Shown one piece after another: positions 46,731 to 56,728 of a stretch of 64,000 nt of DNA (the first letter of the stretch is position 1; the number at the start of each line of letters is the position of its first letter). The DNA is from Ferruginibacter sp. (lineage in GTDB: Bacteria > Bacteroidota > Bacteroidia > Chitinophagales > Chitinophagaceae), in NCBI GenBank assembly GCA_025362235.1, contig JANYGZ010000080.1, forward strand, positions 1 through 64,000, read 5' to 3'. Under the pieces are notes generated by a model. It saw only the letters and a program-made list of their open reading frames with translations. It did not search any database and had not been told where the DNA came from. The translations under genes and the position numbers were made by a program.

Positions 46731-49136
46731 TTACCGGCTCGAAATAATCCGCTTAACCTTCCGCCACCATTGTTTTATCCCAAAAAATTTCGACTTATTG
46801 TCATCTATTGCATACCCATATCCATAGCCATATCCGTAACCATATCCGTAACCATATCCATAACCGTAGCTATTATTAAAATTACCAATAGAAATGCCCC
46901 TCTTTTTTAATCCATTAAAAACAATACACATATTATTGAATTTCTTCGTTTCATTTAGTTCATTGATCATCCTCAAAAATACTTTGGGGGTTCGGTCGTG
47001 CCTGATAACATATAGTGTTACATCACAATAAACATTTAACAACAGGGCATCCGTTACAGGGCCAATGGGGGCTGTATCAATGATTACATAATCAAAGTCT
47101 TGTTTAACTTTTTGTATAAGGGCCTTAAAACCAGGCTTACCAATCAGTTCCGTGGGATTTGGTGGAATTATACCCGCAGGAATAATATACAAATTTGGTA
47201 TGGATGTTTCCCTTAATATGTCTTCAAATTTGGCTTTACCTACAATATAGTTAGAGATGCCCGGGTCCCTTGCCACTTCCATCAGCTTACTCAGTTTTGG
47301 CTTGCGAAGATCCATTTCCAAAAGAGCAACTTTTTTTCCGGTTAAAGTAAGGCTAATCGCAAAGTTAATGGCTATAAAACTTTTGCCCTCACTGGAAATA
47401 CTGGAGGTTACCAGCAGGGTTTTATTTTCTTCATTAAAACCTATGTAGCCAAGGTTGGTTCTTAAGGCCCTGAATTGTTCTGCTATAACTGTTCTTTTAC
47501 CTTCAAGAATTACAATAGGACTTTTAGTAGCAGCCTGTACAATTTCGCCCACAAATGGCACAGAAGTTTTTCCCTCAATTTCATCCCTAAATAGTACTTT
47601 ACTCTTAAACTGCTCCTTCATTAAAACCAAAAAAACAGCAGAAAGCAACCCAACAATAAACCCCGCTAAATAATAATTTTTGGGAACCGGGCTAACCGGG
47701 CCGTAAGAATTTGGTTTTTCAATAACCCTGAGATCAGAAGAAGTAGATGCAGATGAAAGTGCAGTCTCTTCTTTTTTTTGCAGCAAATAGGAATAGATGC
47801 TATTTTTAACAGCCTGTTGACGGCTGATCTCCAATAAACCTCTTTCTTTTTGGGGTATATGGCTAAGCAGGTTATTATTTGAAGTGGTTTTGTTGATTAT
47901 ATCGTTTTTAATAGTCAGAAGACCGGCCCTTATATTATTTAGATTTTCATCGATATCAATTTTTAATCGCCTTACTTTTTCATTGGCCAATAATACAGGT
48001 TCACTTTGCTCTCCGGAAATGCTGATTGCTTTATCCAGTTCAAATTCAGCCGAATATAATTCTTTTAATAAATCACTTAAAATGGGGTCTGTAATTAGAT
48101 TTAGCGATGGAACGGTACCGTTTTTTTTCCCTTTTTCCTGTATATATTTTTTTACTTCATTCAGCACATCTAACTGAAGGTCAATGTCGCCTTTACGCTT
48201 GTCAAGATCTTTTACTTTGTCAAGAAAAAGATCAGCTTCTGCCCCTACCCCTACTCCATACAATGATTCCTTTGATTTGTATAATACTATATTTCTTTCA
48301 ACACTGTCAAGCTGGTAAATTACCAAACTAAGCCTGTTTTCAATAAATTTAAGTGTTTTAGAAGCTATCAGGTTTTTATCTTCAATGCCTTCCGAATTGT
48401 AAACTTCAAATAATTTAGTTAATATAGCTTCCCCTTTTAAGGGTTCCGGCGTTTGCAAATTTACATCCAGCACAGTAGAAACATTCGATAACGGTGCGGC
48501 TCTTATGCTTGCTGATATTGCTGCAGATACTGCTGCTACCGGGCTTATTATAACATAATAATTTTTACCCACAACATTTTGATTGTAGTTATTATTTATA
48601 AAAAGGCGATAAGCGGTATTACCCAATACAACTGAAGAGTCAAAAGGTATAGATTCGTTATTAATGCCTACGATTCTGCTATTCCAGTTAATTGTAAAAT
48701 AGTATTTATTATAACCAATAACACTATCTTCATTTATTGCTACAAAACGTAGAGGGGAGTTTTGTCCGTACAATTCTTCCTCTCTTACTTTTCCCTGGTT
48801 ATATACTGTTGCATATAAATTAAGATCTTTTACTACCTCTTGTACTATACTGGATGATTTAAGAACCAATATTTCATTATCAACAATCTTTTTTTCACTA
48901 AAAATATTTAGAGCATCCAATACTTTGGAGTCGCCGGTTCCTTTATTGGGGTCTTTTAATAGCACTTTGGCACCTGCAACATAAATGGGTACCTGTGATC
49001 TTAAATAGATAAATGATACACATAGTGCAATAGGAATGGTAAGTGCAAACAGTGGCCAAAAGGGAAGGTATTTTTGTAATAATTGTACAAAAATATTTGT
49101 CTCCGGCTTTTCCTGATATAAAGGTTGTTCGTTCAT
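46731..49136 (-). CDS. wzc: Wzc-like polysaccharide co-polymerase/tyrosine autokinase
   Basis: 801 residues: an N-terminal Wzz domain with a helix at ~28-45, a long coiled-coil periplasmic region, a second helix (~488-507), and a cytoplasmic BY-kinase with Walker A SSISSEGKS (578-586), Walker A' LLEMDLRKP (605-613) and Walker B VIIDTAP (684-690). Instead of the usual scattered C-terminal tyrosine cluster it has ten tyrosines alternating with glycine (757-775), followed by a basic tail (WWRKVKRIISSR). Autophosphorylation in the cluster would control polymer length and export. It forms a pair with the Wza gene upstream. Confidence 0.92.
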   Translation of the reverse strand: MNEQPLYQEKPETNIFVQLLQKYLPFWPLFALTIPIALCVSFIYLRSQVPIYVAGAKVLLKDPNKGTGDSKVLDALNIFSEKKIVDNEILVLKSSSIVQEVVKDLNLYATVYNQGKVREEELYGQNSPLRFVAINEDSVIGYNKYYFTINWNSRIVGINNESIPFDSSVVLGNTAYRLFINNNYNQNVVGKNYYVIISPVAAVSAAISASIRAAPLSNVSTVLDVNLQTPEPLKGEAILTKLFEVYNSEGIEDKNLIASKTLKFIENRLSLVIYQLDSVERNIVLYKSKESLYGVGVGAEADLFLDKVKDLDKRKGDIDLQLDVLNEVKKYIQEKGKKNGTVPSLNLITDPILSDLLKELYSAEFELDKAISISGEQSEPVLLANEKVRRLKIDIDENLNNIRAGLLTIKNDIINKTTSNNNLLSHIPQKERGLLEISRQQAVKNSIYSYLLQKKEETALSSASTSSDLRVIEKPNSYGPVSPVPKNYYLAGFIVGLLSAVFLVLMKEQFKSKVLFRDEIEGKTSVPFVGEIVQAATKSPIVILEGKRTVIAEQFRALRTNLGYIGFNEENKTLLVTSSISSEGKSFIAINFAISLTLTGKKVALLEMDLRKPKLSKLMEVARDPGISNYIVGKAKFEDILRETSIPNLYIIPAGIIPPNPTELIGKPGFKALIQKVKQDFDYVIIDTAPIGPVTDALLLNVYCDVTLYVIRHDRTPKVFLRMINELNETKKFNNMCIVFNGLKKRGISIGNFNNSYGYGYGYGYGYGYGYGYGYAIDDNKSKFFGIKQWWRKVKRIISSR
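46812..46868 (-). repeat. In-frame (Tyr-Gly)10-type coding repeat in Wzc
   Basis: Nineteen codons alternate Tyr and Gly (10 Tyr, 9 Gly) at the C-terminus of the Wzc-like kinase, residues 757-775. The DNA is a hexamer-based repeat of TAT/TAC and GGN with mixed synonymous codons, so it is not a simple homogeneous tract, but its periodicity could still allow slippage in 6-bp steps without breaking the frame. Confidence 0.85.
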
Positions 49137-49157
49137 AAATTAAGAATCCAAAAAAAT

Positions 49158-49982
49158 TTATCTAAGCCTAATCAAACTCAAAATAATAACTATAATAGAT
49201 GCTACAGATAATACATTGGAAAGTACCTGCTGATTCCTTTTTTCGCTTTGTTCAGTATACATTTTTTCAACATAGGGGTTTATAACAAGGATATCTTTGG
49301 GCTGCAAATAATAAAAGGGCGATGAAAAAATGGACTGATCTTCGAGGTTAATATGTTTAAACTCCCTGGAGCCAGGCATTTCCCTAATAACCAGCATGTT
49401 TTTATAAGTACCTTTTTCAGTTACATTACTGCTTAACGCAATAACATCTATCAGTGAAATTTTTTCGTTGGGCATATTTAACACCTGTGATTTGCCGACA
49501 TCGCCCATTACAGTAACAAAATGATTGGCAAAACTAACTGTTACAATAGGGTCTTTTAAATAAGGGAGTAAATCCTTTTCAAGTTTTATTTTTAACTCGG
49601 CCCTCGTCATACCTTGAACATATACTTTACCCAATTTGTGTAAATAGATGTTTCCGTCTACACTAACTAGATAACCACCTTCTACTCCACCACTAGTTGT
49701 AGTAAGCTCTTTTCCCATTGCAGAATTAAAAAACTGGTCTTCAACAGGATTCAAGCTGGAGATGGCCAGGCTTAACAGGTCATTTTTTTGAATTTTTAAT
49801 TCTGTGTCAATATTTGTATTACTCTTTATAACAGTATCCCTGGTAATATCTTTAAAAGGATAGGTAGGTTTTGATATAGCACAGGAAGTAAAAAGAGCGG
49901 CAGATAAGAAAATAATAACCGAAAATTGTATAACAAACAAAAAGTATCCCCTTAAAGGCAGATAAGTATAGGGTATCACCAT
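49158..49982 (-). CDS. wza: Wza-like polysaccharide export lipoprotein
   Basis: 274 residues. A type II signal peptide with lipobox Cys34 (LFTSC) is followed by a PES domain (LKIQKNDLLSLAISSL, then GGYLVSVDGNIYLHKLGKVYVQGMTRAEL) and one SLBB-like beta-grasp (VTVMGDVGKSQVLNMPNEKISLIDVIALS). A C-terminal helix (SVASIIVIILSLI) could act as the outer-membrane-spanning segment, though one helix and a shorter length than E. coli Wza (~379) mark it as the compact Bacteroidota form. It provides the outer-membrane channel for the polymer exported with Wzc. Confidence 0.9.
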   Translation of the reverse strand: MVIPYTYLPLRGYFLFVIQFSVIIFLSAALFTSCAISKPTYPFKDITRDTVIKSNTNIDTELKIQKNDLLSLAISSLNPVEDQFFNSAMGKELTTTSGGVEGGYLVSVDGNIYLHKLGKVYVQGMTRAELKIKLEKDLLPYLKDPIVTVSFANHFVTVMGDVGKSQVLNMPNEKISLIDVIALSSNVTEKGTYKNMLVIREMPGSREFKHINLEDQSIFSSPFYYLQPKDILVINPYVEKMYTEQSEKRNQQVLSNVLSVASIIVIILSLIRLR

Positions 49983-50174
49983 AATAAGTTCTTTAAAAAA
50001 AGGTAATAATAATTAAAAGAGAATACCATAATAGTACAGTATACCAAACTATTTATCCTTTTTACATTGGTATTCAGTCAAATTTCGTATAAAAAACTGA
50101 CAGCGCCAACAAACAGGCTTTGAGTAATCATTTTAAAAAAGAAGTAGTTTCATATAACAAATCATGATAGCAAG

Positions 50175-50393
50175 TTATAGTAAATGAGTTGTTCTTTTTT
50201 TTTTATTATCCCTTGCTTTTTTAATACCATAGCCGATACCGGCTGCGAGTAATAAACTTATACCACCATCAATAGGAGCATCGGGATCAACTGCACCATC
50301 ATCAGTAGGTTGAGCCCTGAGACTTCCAGGTAAAACAATTAAAAAAATAAAAAGTGTACTCCACATCAATAGACATTTGCCATATTTAGTCAT
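50175..50393 (-). CDS. PID-CTERM protein-sorting-domain small protein, candidate exosortase substrate
   Basis: 72 residues. Signal peptide (1-27, ending SLRA|Q), a mature stretch of about 15 acidic residues (QPTDDGAVDPDAP...), the motif P40-I41-D42-G43-G44, a helix (ISLLLAAGIGYGI) and a basic tail (KKARDNKKKR). This tripartite signal is the PID-CTERM arrangement, the kind of C-terminal signal that exosortases cleave. Almost nothing remains after both processing events, so the product is not an enzyme. It lies just upstream of the Wza/Wzc genes. The exosortase at 8497-9054 is the only one in the window and is the natural partner, but that link is inferred. Confidence 0.8.
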   Translation of the reverse strand: MTKYGKCLLMWSTLFIFLIVLPGSLRAQPTDDGAVDPDAPIDGGISLLLAAGIGYGIKKARDNKKKRTTHLL

Positions 50394-50633
50394 CTATATA
50401 TAAATTTTACAGGTGTTTAATATTTAATTTGAACTATAAAATTAAGGTTTGTTTTTTATAATATTTTTTCAATATTACGATTGTTATTATTTTATAATTT
50501 ATCGTTCAAAACAATAACGAATTTTTTATACCGAAATTACGTAAAGGAGGCTTAATACATTTTAATTATTTGGTAAAAAAAGTAAATGAATTCCGAAAAC
50601 TTGTGGATAACAATCGCAGAAATAAATCGTTTC

Positions 50634-53600
50634 CTATTTTACCTGTACCAATATCTTTATAGCTCTTTTGGTTTTATCAGGAAAGATCACTTCTAACAGG
50701 TATGATTCATTAGAAGGTGTTTCTATCATAGGCTTTATTGTGGCTATAAGGTTGCCTCCGCCGTGATTGATAGTTTGTGTATGCAATACCTGCCCTATAT
50801 TATTAAGTAACCTTGTTTGGTACTTACCTGCCGGTTGATTGATTAATTGAAGATTGATGTTACCATCTGTTACAGGGTTTGGATAAATATTAATGGTTGC
50901 AGCTCCGTTGATAAATGCGATTTTTACAATGCGGCTAAAAGTTCTATCACCTGATAAGCCAATACTTTTAATACGGTAAAAATTATAACCCAAAAATGGG
51001 TTCACATCCAGCCATTGATATTTAGCAGAACGGGTGGTTCCTATTGCAAGGGTAGAATTTACCCTGGTGAAATATTCCCCATCAACAGATTTTTCTATTT
51101 CATATTTATTAATGTTCAACTCATTTTCTACTTCCCATTCTACCGCAATAGCATTGTTTTGCCTGGTGACTTTAATTGTGCTGAAAGTTACAGGTAATGG
51201 TTGTTCACGATTTTTAAAGACCAATCTAAAGCGGTTAGCCAATGCACTTTCGGCATCTCCATTCACAGAAAAGTTAATATTCGTATTACCCGTCAAATTT
51301 ATCAGCGTGGATAATTTGGTATAACTGTCTTCTAAATATCCTTCCAACCCATTTGCAAAAATATTGGTGGCAAATTGAAATTGGTAATTCCGTTGAGTTG
51401 CATGAGTTAAAAAATAAAAGATGGTATCACTTTCTGTAATAAAAGGCCTCCTTTCAACAGCCAGTTTTTGATTGCTCCTTGTTAAAGAAAATGTTTCATT
51501 TACATTACCAAATTTCAGGGCATCATTTATATCAATATCATTGCTGTATGTATCGCCAAATTCCACCGTGTTACCATCTGCAATGCTGGTGGCACTATCG
51601 TTATGCAGCAGGTGGAGATTAGTTCGTATAAATTCACCTCTGTTACCAAGCTCAGCAACAGGGCGAAAAATAAATGGATTATTAAAGGGGGCTTTATTGC
51701 TTTCCTGAAAAGTGATGGAAGCAGAAGCAGGCAATATTCTTTCAACAAAAAATGCCTGGCTGCTTTGAATATAATTATTCTGCGAAGAACCGCCATACGG
51801 AGCAGTAGGTATAAAAATACCAGGAGTGGCTAAATCTTCCATAGTAACGTAGGCGCCAACCTGGTTAATGTTTGGATCAAATACATAAAAGCGATGCGTA
51901 TAAATGTTATCAGATTTATCAATCAAATTAAAATCTATTGGTGAGGGATAGGGGTTGCCGACAAGGCCATAGGTGTATGGTAAACTAATATTTACAGGCC
52001 CTGTTTGTAACTTGCCGCTACAACTTAAAGTAGTATAATCGCTATTGGCAATATTGGTTAAAATGGGGTTTCTGTCTCCCCTTACAAATAAAAAGTAACC
52101 GGTTCCTTTAGAAGGGGATAATGGCGTATGTGTATTATCTACATTAATAAAATTTGTGCCATCATATTTTTTTAAAGAATAATTATTAGTGGGCGTAATA
52201 TCTAAACCGTTACCTGCTATTTGAGGTCCCGTAATTAAAGTACCGCGGTGATAATTGCCCGGTCCATAAACTGCTCCACCCAACTGCCAGGTATCATAAA
52301 TATCACCTGTTTCATTTAAGGGAGTTGTAACTAAGCGCCATGCCCGATGCGAAACAGGGTTATTATTTGGAAAAAATCTTTCTACATAAAATCTACCAAC
52401 ACCATAATTTATACTTGCAGTGACAGGAATTTCAGCTACTCTTGCTGTATTTGTAGCTGTTGATAGCAGCGTGATATCGCCAAACGTGCAATTTAATTTG
52501 CTGTTATCCAATAGCGTTAGTGTATTAACTATGCCCATATTATTTACTATGTTTATGCCAGTGCTGGTATTATTAATATTGAGATTATAAAAATTAACTG
52601 GTACCGTAATTGTACAAATATAATTCTGCCCATTAAGGGCATTAGCAAAAACAACTGTGCCATTGTTGTGTGCAAAATCGCTGGTTCCTGATTTGGTAAA
52701 ATTGCCCAAAATAGTCAATATACCTGATGGTGCTGTTTTGATACCGGCAATACCGGAAATAACAAAATGCTGATAACTAAGGCCATTAGCATTAGTAATT
52801 GGTTGGTTATTATCTCTTGAATAATTGATGGTGCTGCCGGGCTGGAGCACAATATTTTCAATATTTGAATGTATAGAAGAATTGTTACTGAAGGTAGCCG
52901 TGAACCCATGAAACCCTTCATTATTACCACTGTTAAAAGTTCCTCCACTTTCCACAATTACAGTTTGTGTACCTGCAGGGCCACTAATACCATTATCATT
53001 TATAGTAAAAACTCCACCGTTTTTTATTGTAAACGTTCCAAGATTATTTAGCACAATATTGCTGCTCGAATTATTTACATCCGATCCTGTTACTTCTATA
53101 TCCTGGTATGTTTTTGACCGGATACTTTTGGAACTGCTTCCTGCAAATTCAACAACACCTCCTGTTAAATTATATACTCCGCCCATCATTGGCTGTACAC
53201 CCCCAGTTGACACTATCAATCTTCCTCCATCCATTGTTAAATTAGCATTTGTACTTCCATCACCTACATTATGGCCGGTACAATCCAATACTGCCGTACC
53301 AGTAATTTTCACTGTTCCAACCGGGGCAAAACCATTGCCAGGGTTTTTAATTCCGCTTTCAGAAAATACCAGGTTTTTAAAGTCTGCACGGGCATTAAAA
53401 TTTTGATTGCCCGCCTTGTTAAATTCAATGGTACCGTTGGTTTCCAGTATTATTGGTTCTGCAACTATTGCAGCTCCCACTCCGCTAAAGCCACCGCTAT
53501 TACTTGTTTTTAAAATTCCGCCGCCAGCTATGGTAACACTTGCCGAGGCTCCGTTATTATTTATCCTGCAATTAGTAATATCAAGTGTGCCATTTACCTG

Positions 53601-54545
53601 CAAGTTACCTGCCTGTTTATTGATGTTTTGATTTTCAGCGGGAACTGTAATTTTTACATTTGCCCCTACGGGTACGATAGCTCCGTTGGTAAAACGCAAA
53701 CCACTACTTATGGTATTAATGGTTAAAGACCCATCTAACACAGATGTTGAATTTGGCAATGTTATAAATCCATCTGTTTGGTTTATTACACTTGCTCCTG
53801 TTAATCCGCCACGAAAAATTTTTATACCACTACCGGCAATGTTGAACGGAGCATTTACTTCAAGGATACAATTAAGGATATTGTTGAAAGATGTTCCAAA
53901 AGCTGCAATTGGTGCAGCGCTTATTCTTAAAATAGGGATGTCGGTTATTAAAGGAGTTTTGAAATAATCCTGCGCACCTGTTTTATTAAAAATATAATTG
54001 ACTATATTCCACTCAAATACAGATTTATCCTGGTAAATAAATTTAGAATTTATGTTTAAGTAATTATCTCCAATGGCATTAGCCGCCGCTACACTACCAG
54101 CTGCATTTGCAATAACTTTTCCGCCTGTTTTAATTAATGCAGTACCTGAACCTATCGGAGCAGATAGTGTGGTAAAATTCAATAATAAAATACCTCCATT
54201 TTCCACCACGAAATTATCGCCAACACCACCAATTGTATAAGCAGCCGTTAAAGTTAATTGCAGGGTTCCACCGCTTTGAATAGTTGTATTTTTTAAAGAT
54301 ACCCCTCCTGTACTTACTGTAACGGTGTGCAGGTTTTGAATACGGATACTTGTTGCTGTTGACGTAGGTACAAGGGTTGCAGCAAAATAACTAATATCAT
54401 CATGAGAAGATTGCCAACTTGCTAATGCTGACCAATCGCCGGTTGCTACAGATTTAAAGTAATCTGTATTTAAGCTTGGTTGAGTAAAACAAATTATTGG
54501 CAATAATAAAAATGAAATTGAAAGAACCGCATAATTTTTTTTCAT
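50634..54545 (-). CDS. Giant secreted beta-solenoid protein with T9SS sorting domain
   Basis: 1303 residues. Signal peptide MKKNYAVLSISFLLLPIICFTQ, then ~650 residues with dense short beta strands and Asn/Gly/Thr-rich turns (e.g. TNCRINNNGASASVTIAGGGIL), matching a right-handed beta-helix or solenoid. A more globular domain follows (~700-1100, including LVTTPLNETGDIYDTW and GLVGNPYPSPIDF), then a fibronectin-like module, and at the end a type A T9SS sorting domain (INIYPNPVTDGNINLQL ... AIKILVQVK). The protein is secreted and likely attached to the surface through the T9SS. It is the most upstream gene of the locus, so it is a candidate adhesin or glycan-binding matrix protein. No enzymatic motif is seen. 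Confidence 0.88.
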   Translation of the reverse strand: MKKNYAVLSISFLLLPIICFTQPSLNTDYFKSVATGDWSALASWQSSHDDISYFAATLVPTSTATSIRIQNLHTVTVSTGGVSLKNTTIQSGGTLQLTLTAAYTIGGVGDNFVVENGGILLLNFTTLSAPIGSGTALIKTGGKVIANAAGSVAAANAIGDNYLNINSKFIYQDKSVFEWNIVNYIFNKTGAQDYFKTPLITDIPILRISAAPIAAFGTSFNNILNCILEVNAPFNIAGSGIKIFRGGLTGASVINQTDGFITLPNSTSVLDGSLTINTISSGLRFTNGAIVPVGANVKITVPAENQNINKQAGNLQVNGTLDITNCRINNNGASASVTIAGGGILKTSNSGGFSGVGAAIVAEPIILETNGTIEFNKAGNQNFNARADFKNLVFSESGIKNPGNGFAPVGTVKITGTAVLDCTGHNVGDGSTNANLTMDGGRLIVSTGGVQPMMGGVYNLTGGVVEFAGSSSKSIRSKTYQDIEVTGSDVNNSSSNIVLNNLGTFTIKNGGVFTINDNGISGPAGTQTVIVESGGTFNSGNNEGFHGFTATFSNNSSIHSNIENIVLQPGSTINYSRDNNQPITNANGLSYQHFVISGIAGIKTAPSGILTILGNFTKSGTSDFAHNNGTVVFANALNGQNYICTITVPVNFYNLNINNTSTGINIVNNMGIVNTLTLLDNSKLNCTFGDITLLSTATNTARVAEIPVTASINYGVGRFYVERFFPNNNPVSHRAWRLVTTPLNETGDIYDTWQLGGAVYGPGNYHRGTLITGPQIAGNGLDITPTNNYSLKKYDGTNFINVDNTHTPLSPSKGTGYFLFVRGDRNPILTNIANSDYTTLSCSGKLQTGPVNISLPYTYGLVGNPYPSPIDFNLIDKSDNIYTHRFYVFDPNINQVGAYVTMEDLATPGIFIPTAPYGGSSQNNYIQSSQAFFVERILPASASITFQESNKAPFNNPFIFRPVAELGNRGEFIRTNLHLLHNDSATSIADGNTVEFGDTYSNDIDINDALKFGNVNETFSLTRSNQKLAVERRPFITESDTIFYFLTHATQRNYQFQFATNIFANGLEGYLEDSYTKLSTLINLTGNTNINFSVNGDAESALANRFRLVFKNREQPLPVTFSTIKVTRQNNAIAVEWEVENELNINKYEIEKSVDGEYFTRVNSTLAIGTTRSAKYQWLDVNPFLGYNFYRIKSIGLSGDRTFSRIVKIAFINGAATINIYPNPVTDGNINLQLINQPAGKYQTRLLNNIGQVLHTQTINHGGGNLIATIKPMIETPSNESYLLEVIFPDKTKRAIKILVQVK

Positions 54546-55027
54546 TAAAGTAAGATTTAAAAGGTTGTTACCTGCAAATGCTTATCGAAAAAAATAATTT
54601 ATTTTATTGACAGAACCAGACAATCAGGTGTGGTAAAAGAAGTAGCATCTCCCGGCAAGGAAGATGTCTTTTGCTTTTATATAGGATAGGTAAATAAAAC
54701 GATGGTAAAATATATAAAAAAACAATAATAAGCAATACTTGAAAAATATTTATTTATAATGGGCAAAATATTTTTTTTGTGCAAAGTGCAGAAACTGGCG
54801 TGCGATATTATTAATTGGTCTACTTTCTACTTTTTGTAAAATGGGATAAAATACATTTTGAAGGACTATGATACTCTACAATTACTATTATCGTATCATT
54901 TGTTCCATAGGGACATTTGGTTGGTAGCAATTAGCCAACACATAAGTATTTTCGTTCAGTAGGAACGATTGGTATTTATCCCTAGCATTAGTACAAGGAA
55001 TGTATTTATATATTGGCAATCAAAAAA
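54546..55027. repeat. Long AT-rich spacer with palindromic repeat units
   Basis: The 482-bp spacer between the T9SS giant protein and the urocanate hydratase gene shows no ORF. Near its end are two related palindromic units, one around 54901-54913 (TGTTCCATAGGGAC followed by ATTTGGTTGG) and one around 54952-54966 (CGTTCAGTAGGAACG followed by ATTGG). Their arms (GTTCC/GGAAC type) and the following ATTTGGTTGG/ATTGGTATT segment match a widespread Bacteroidota intergenic repeat as I remember it. Any promoter for the polysaccharide locus should lie in the left part, but I see no clear TAnnTTTG box. Confidence 0.55.
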
Positions 55028-56704
55028 TTATTCCAACCTTTCTTTAATACCCAATCTAAATTTCCGGCTGGTATCTTTAGCAATATCGTAACCGGCATCT
55101 GCATGTCGTATAACGCCTATACCCGGATCGTTACGTAAAACACGGCTTAACCTTGCCGCTGCTTCTGGTGTTCCGTCGGCCACTATCACCATTCCGGCAT
55201 GTATACTGTAGCCCATACCCACACCGCCACCATGATGAAGGCTTACCCAGCTTGCCCCGCCCGCTGTATTCAGCAATGCATTTAATATCGGCCAATCGGC
55301 AATGGCATCGCTGCCATCAAGCATCGCTTCCGTTTCCCGGTTTGGGCTTGCAACAGAACCTGTATCTAAATGATCCCTGCCAATTACAATGGGAGCCTTG
55401 ACCTTGCCGGTACGAACCAACTCATTAAAGGCAAGGCCCGCCTTTTCCCTGTCTCCCTGCCCTATCCAGCAAATACGTGCCGGCAATCCCTGGAAGGCGA
55501 TGCGTTCCTGTGCCATTTTTATCCATCGCTGCATACTTTCATTTTCTGGAAATAATTGCATCATAACATCATCGGTTACACGGATATCTTCCGGGTCACC
55601 ACTTAATGCAGCCCAGCGGAATGGCCCTTTACCTTCGCAAAATAAGGGCCTGATATAAGCTGGTACAAACCCCGGGAAATCAAAAGCATTTTTTAGTCCG
55701 GCTTCCTGTGCCCTGGCCCGTAAATTATTTCCATAATCAAAAGTAATGGCACCCATTTTTTGCAACTGCAACATTAACTCTACATGCAGTTTCATACTTT
55801 CATAACTTCTCTCTATATATTGCTGTGGATTTTGCTGCCTCAATATATTAGCCTGTTCATTGGTAAGCGTATTTGGTATGTAACCAATCAAGGGGTCATG
55901 GGCAGAGGTTTGATCAGTAAGCGTATCAGGAATAATTTTTCTTTCCACAAGGCGTTGTAATAAATCAACTGCATTACATAACACACCAATTGATAATGCA
56001 AGGCCTTTTTGTTTTGCATCAAGGGCTTTATCAATGGCTTCATCAATATTAATAATTTTTACATCAAGGTATTTTGTTTCAATACGTTTGTCTATTCTCC
56101 ATTCTTCTACTTCAGCAATCAATGCAATGCCGTTATTCATTGTAATGGCCAGTGGTTGTGCTCCTCCCATTCCACCAAGACCAGCAGTTACATTCAGTGT
56201 GCCTCTTAATGTACCGCCAAAATCTTTATTAGCTGCAGCAGCATAGGTTTCGTAAGTGCCTTGTACGATGCCCTGCGAGCCAATATAAATCCACGAGCCT
56301 GCTGTCATTTGCCCGTACATGATTAATCCCTTTTTCTCTAATTCATCAAAATGCTCCCATGTAGCCCATTTAGGTACCAATTGACTATTGGAAATTAAAA
56401 CCCTCGGTGCATCTTTATGCGTTTTAAGCATGGCAACCGGTTTGCCACTTTGAATAAGCAGTGTTTCATCATCATTCAAATCTTTCAATGCCTTTATGAT
56501 AAGATCGAGGCTCTCAAAATTTCTTGCAGCCTTTCCTCGCCCACCATACACAATCAATTCCCCCGGCCTTTCGGCCACTTCAGGATCAAGATTATTGAGG
56601 AGCATTCTTAAAGCTGCTTCCTGTATCCAGCCCTTGCAGGTTAGTCTATTACCTGTTGGTGTTTTGTATTTTACGGCATCGTATGTTGAAGTAGTAACCT
56701 GCAT
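55028..56704 (-). CDS. hutU: Urocanate hydratase
   Basis: 558 residues, the full length for the family. Landmarks: [17 protein letters not shown] (49-65), [18 protein letters not shown], which forms the tightly bound NAD+ site, and GWSH-type C-terminal motifs such as [18 protein letters not shown]. It converts urocanate to imidazolone propionate in histidine breakdown. The hutH, hutI and hutG genes are not adjacent in this window, so it is either isolated or part of a dispersed pathway. It follows the aminopeptidase P gene by 24 bp, so the two may be cotranscribed. Confidence 0.96.
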   Translation of the reverse strand: MQVTTSTYDAVKYKTPTGNRLTCKGWIQEAALRMLLNNLDPEVAERPGELIVYGGRGKAARNFESLDLIIKALKDLNDDETLLIQSGKPVAMLKTHKDAPRVLISNSQLVPKWATWEHFDELEKKGLIMYGQMTAGSWIYIGSQGIVQGTYETYAAAANKDFGGTLRGTLNVTAGLGGMGGAQPLAITMNNGIALIAEVEEWRIDKRIETKYLDVKIINIDEAIDKALDAKQKGLALSIGVLCNAVDLLQRLVERKIIPDTLTDQTSAHDPLIGYIPNTLTNEQANILRQQNPQQYIERSYESMKLHVELMLQLQKMGAITFDYGNNLRARAQEAGLKNAFDFPGFVPAYIRPLFCEGKGPFRWAALSGDPEDIRVTDDVMMQLFPENESMQRWIKMAQERIAFQGLPARICWIGQGDREKAGLAFNELVRTGKVKAPIVIGRDHLDTGSVASPNRETEAMLDGSDAIADWPILNALLNTAGGASWVSLHHGGGVGMGYSIHAGMVIVADGTPEAAARLSRVLRNDPGIGVIRHADAGYDIAKDTSRKFRLGIKERLE

Positions 56705-56728
56705 ATTTAAATTAATTTATTAAAAATA

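Noticed and set aside
46727-46734. TAAGTTTG on the minus strand as a promoter for the UpxY gene
   Set aside because: It matches the TAnnTTTG -7 consensus but overlaps the wzc stop codon, has no TTTG at the right upstream distance and would give a leader of about 270 nt.
46812-46868. Frameshift or assembly artefact in the Tyr-Gly tract
   Set aside because: The codons are mixed synonymous forms and the frame continues into a typical basic C-terminus, so the repeat looks genuine.
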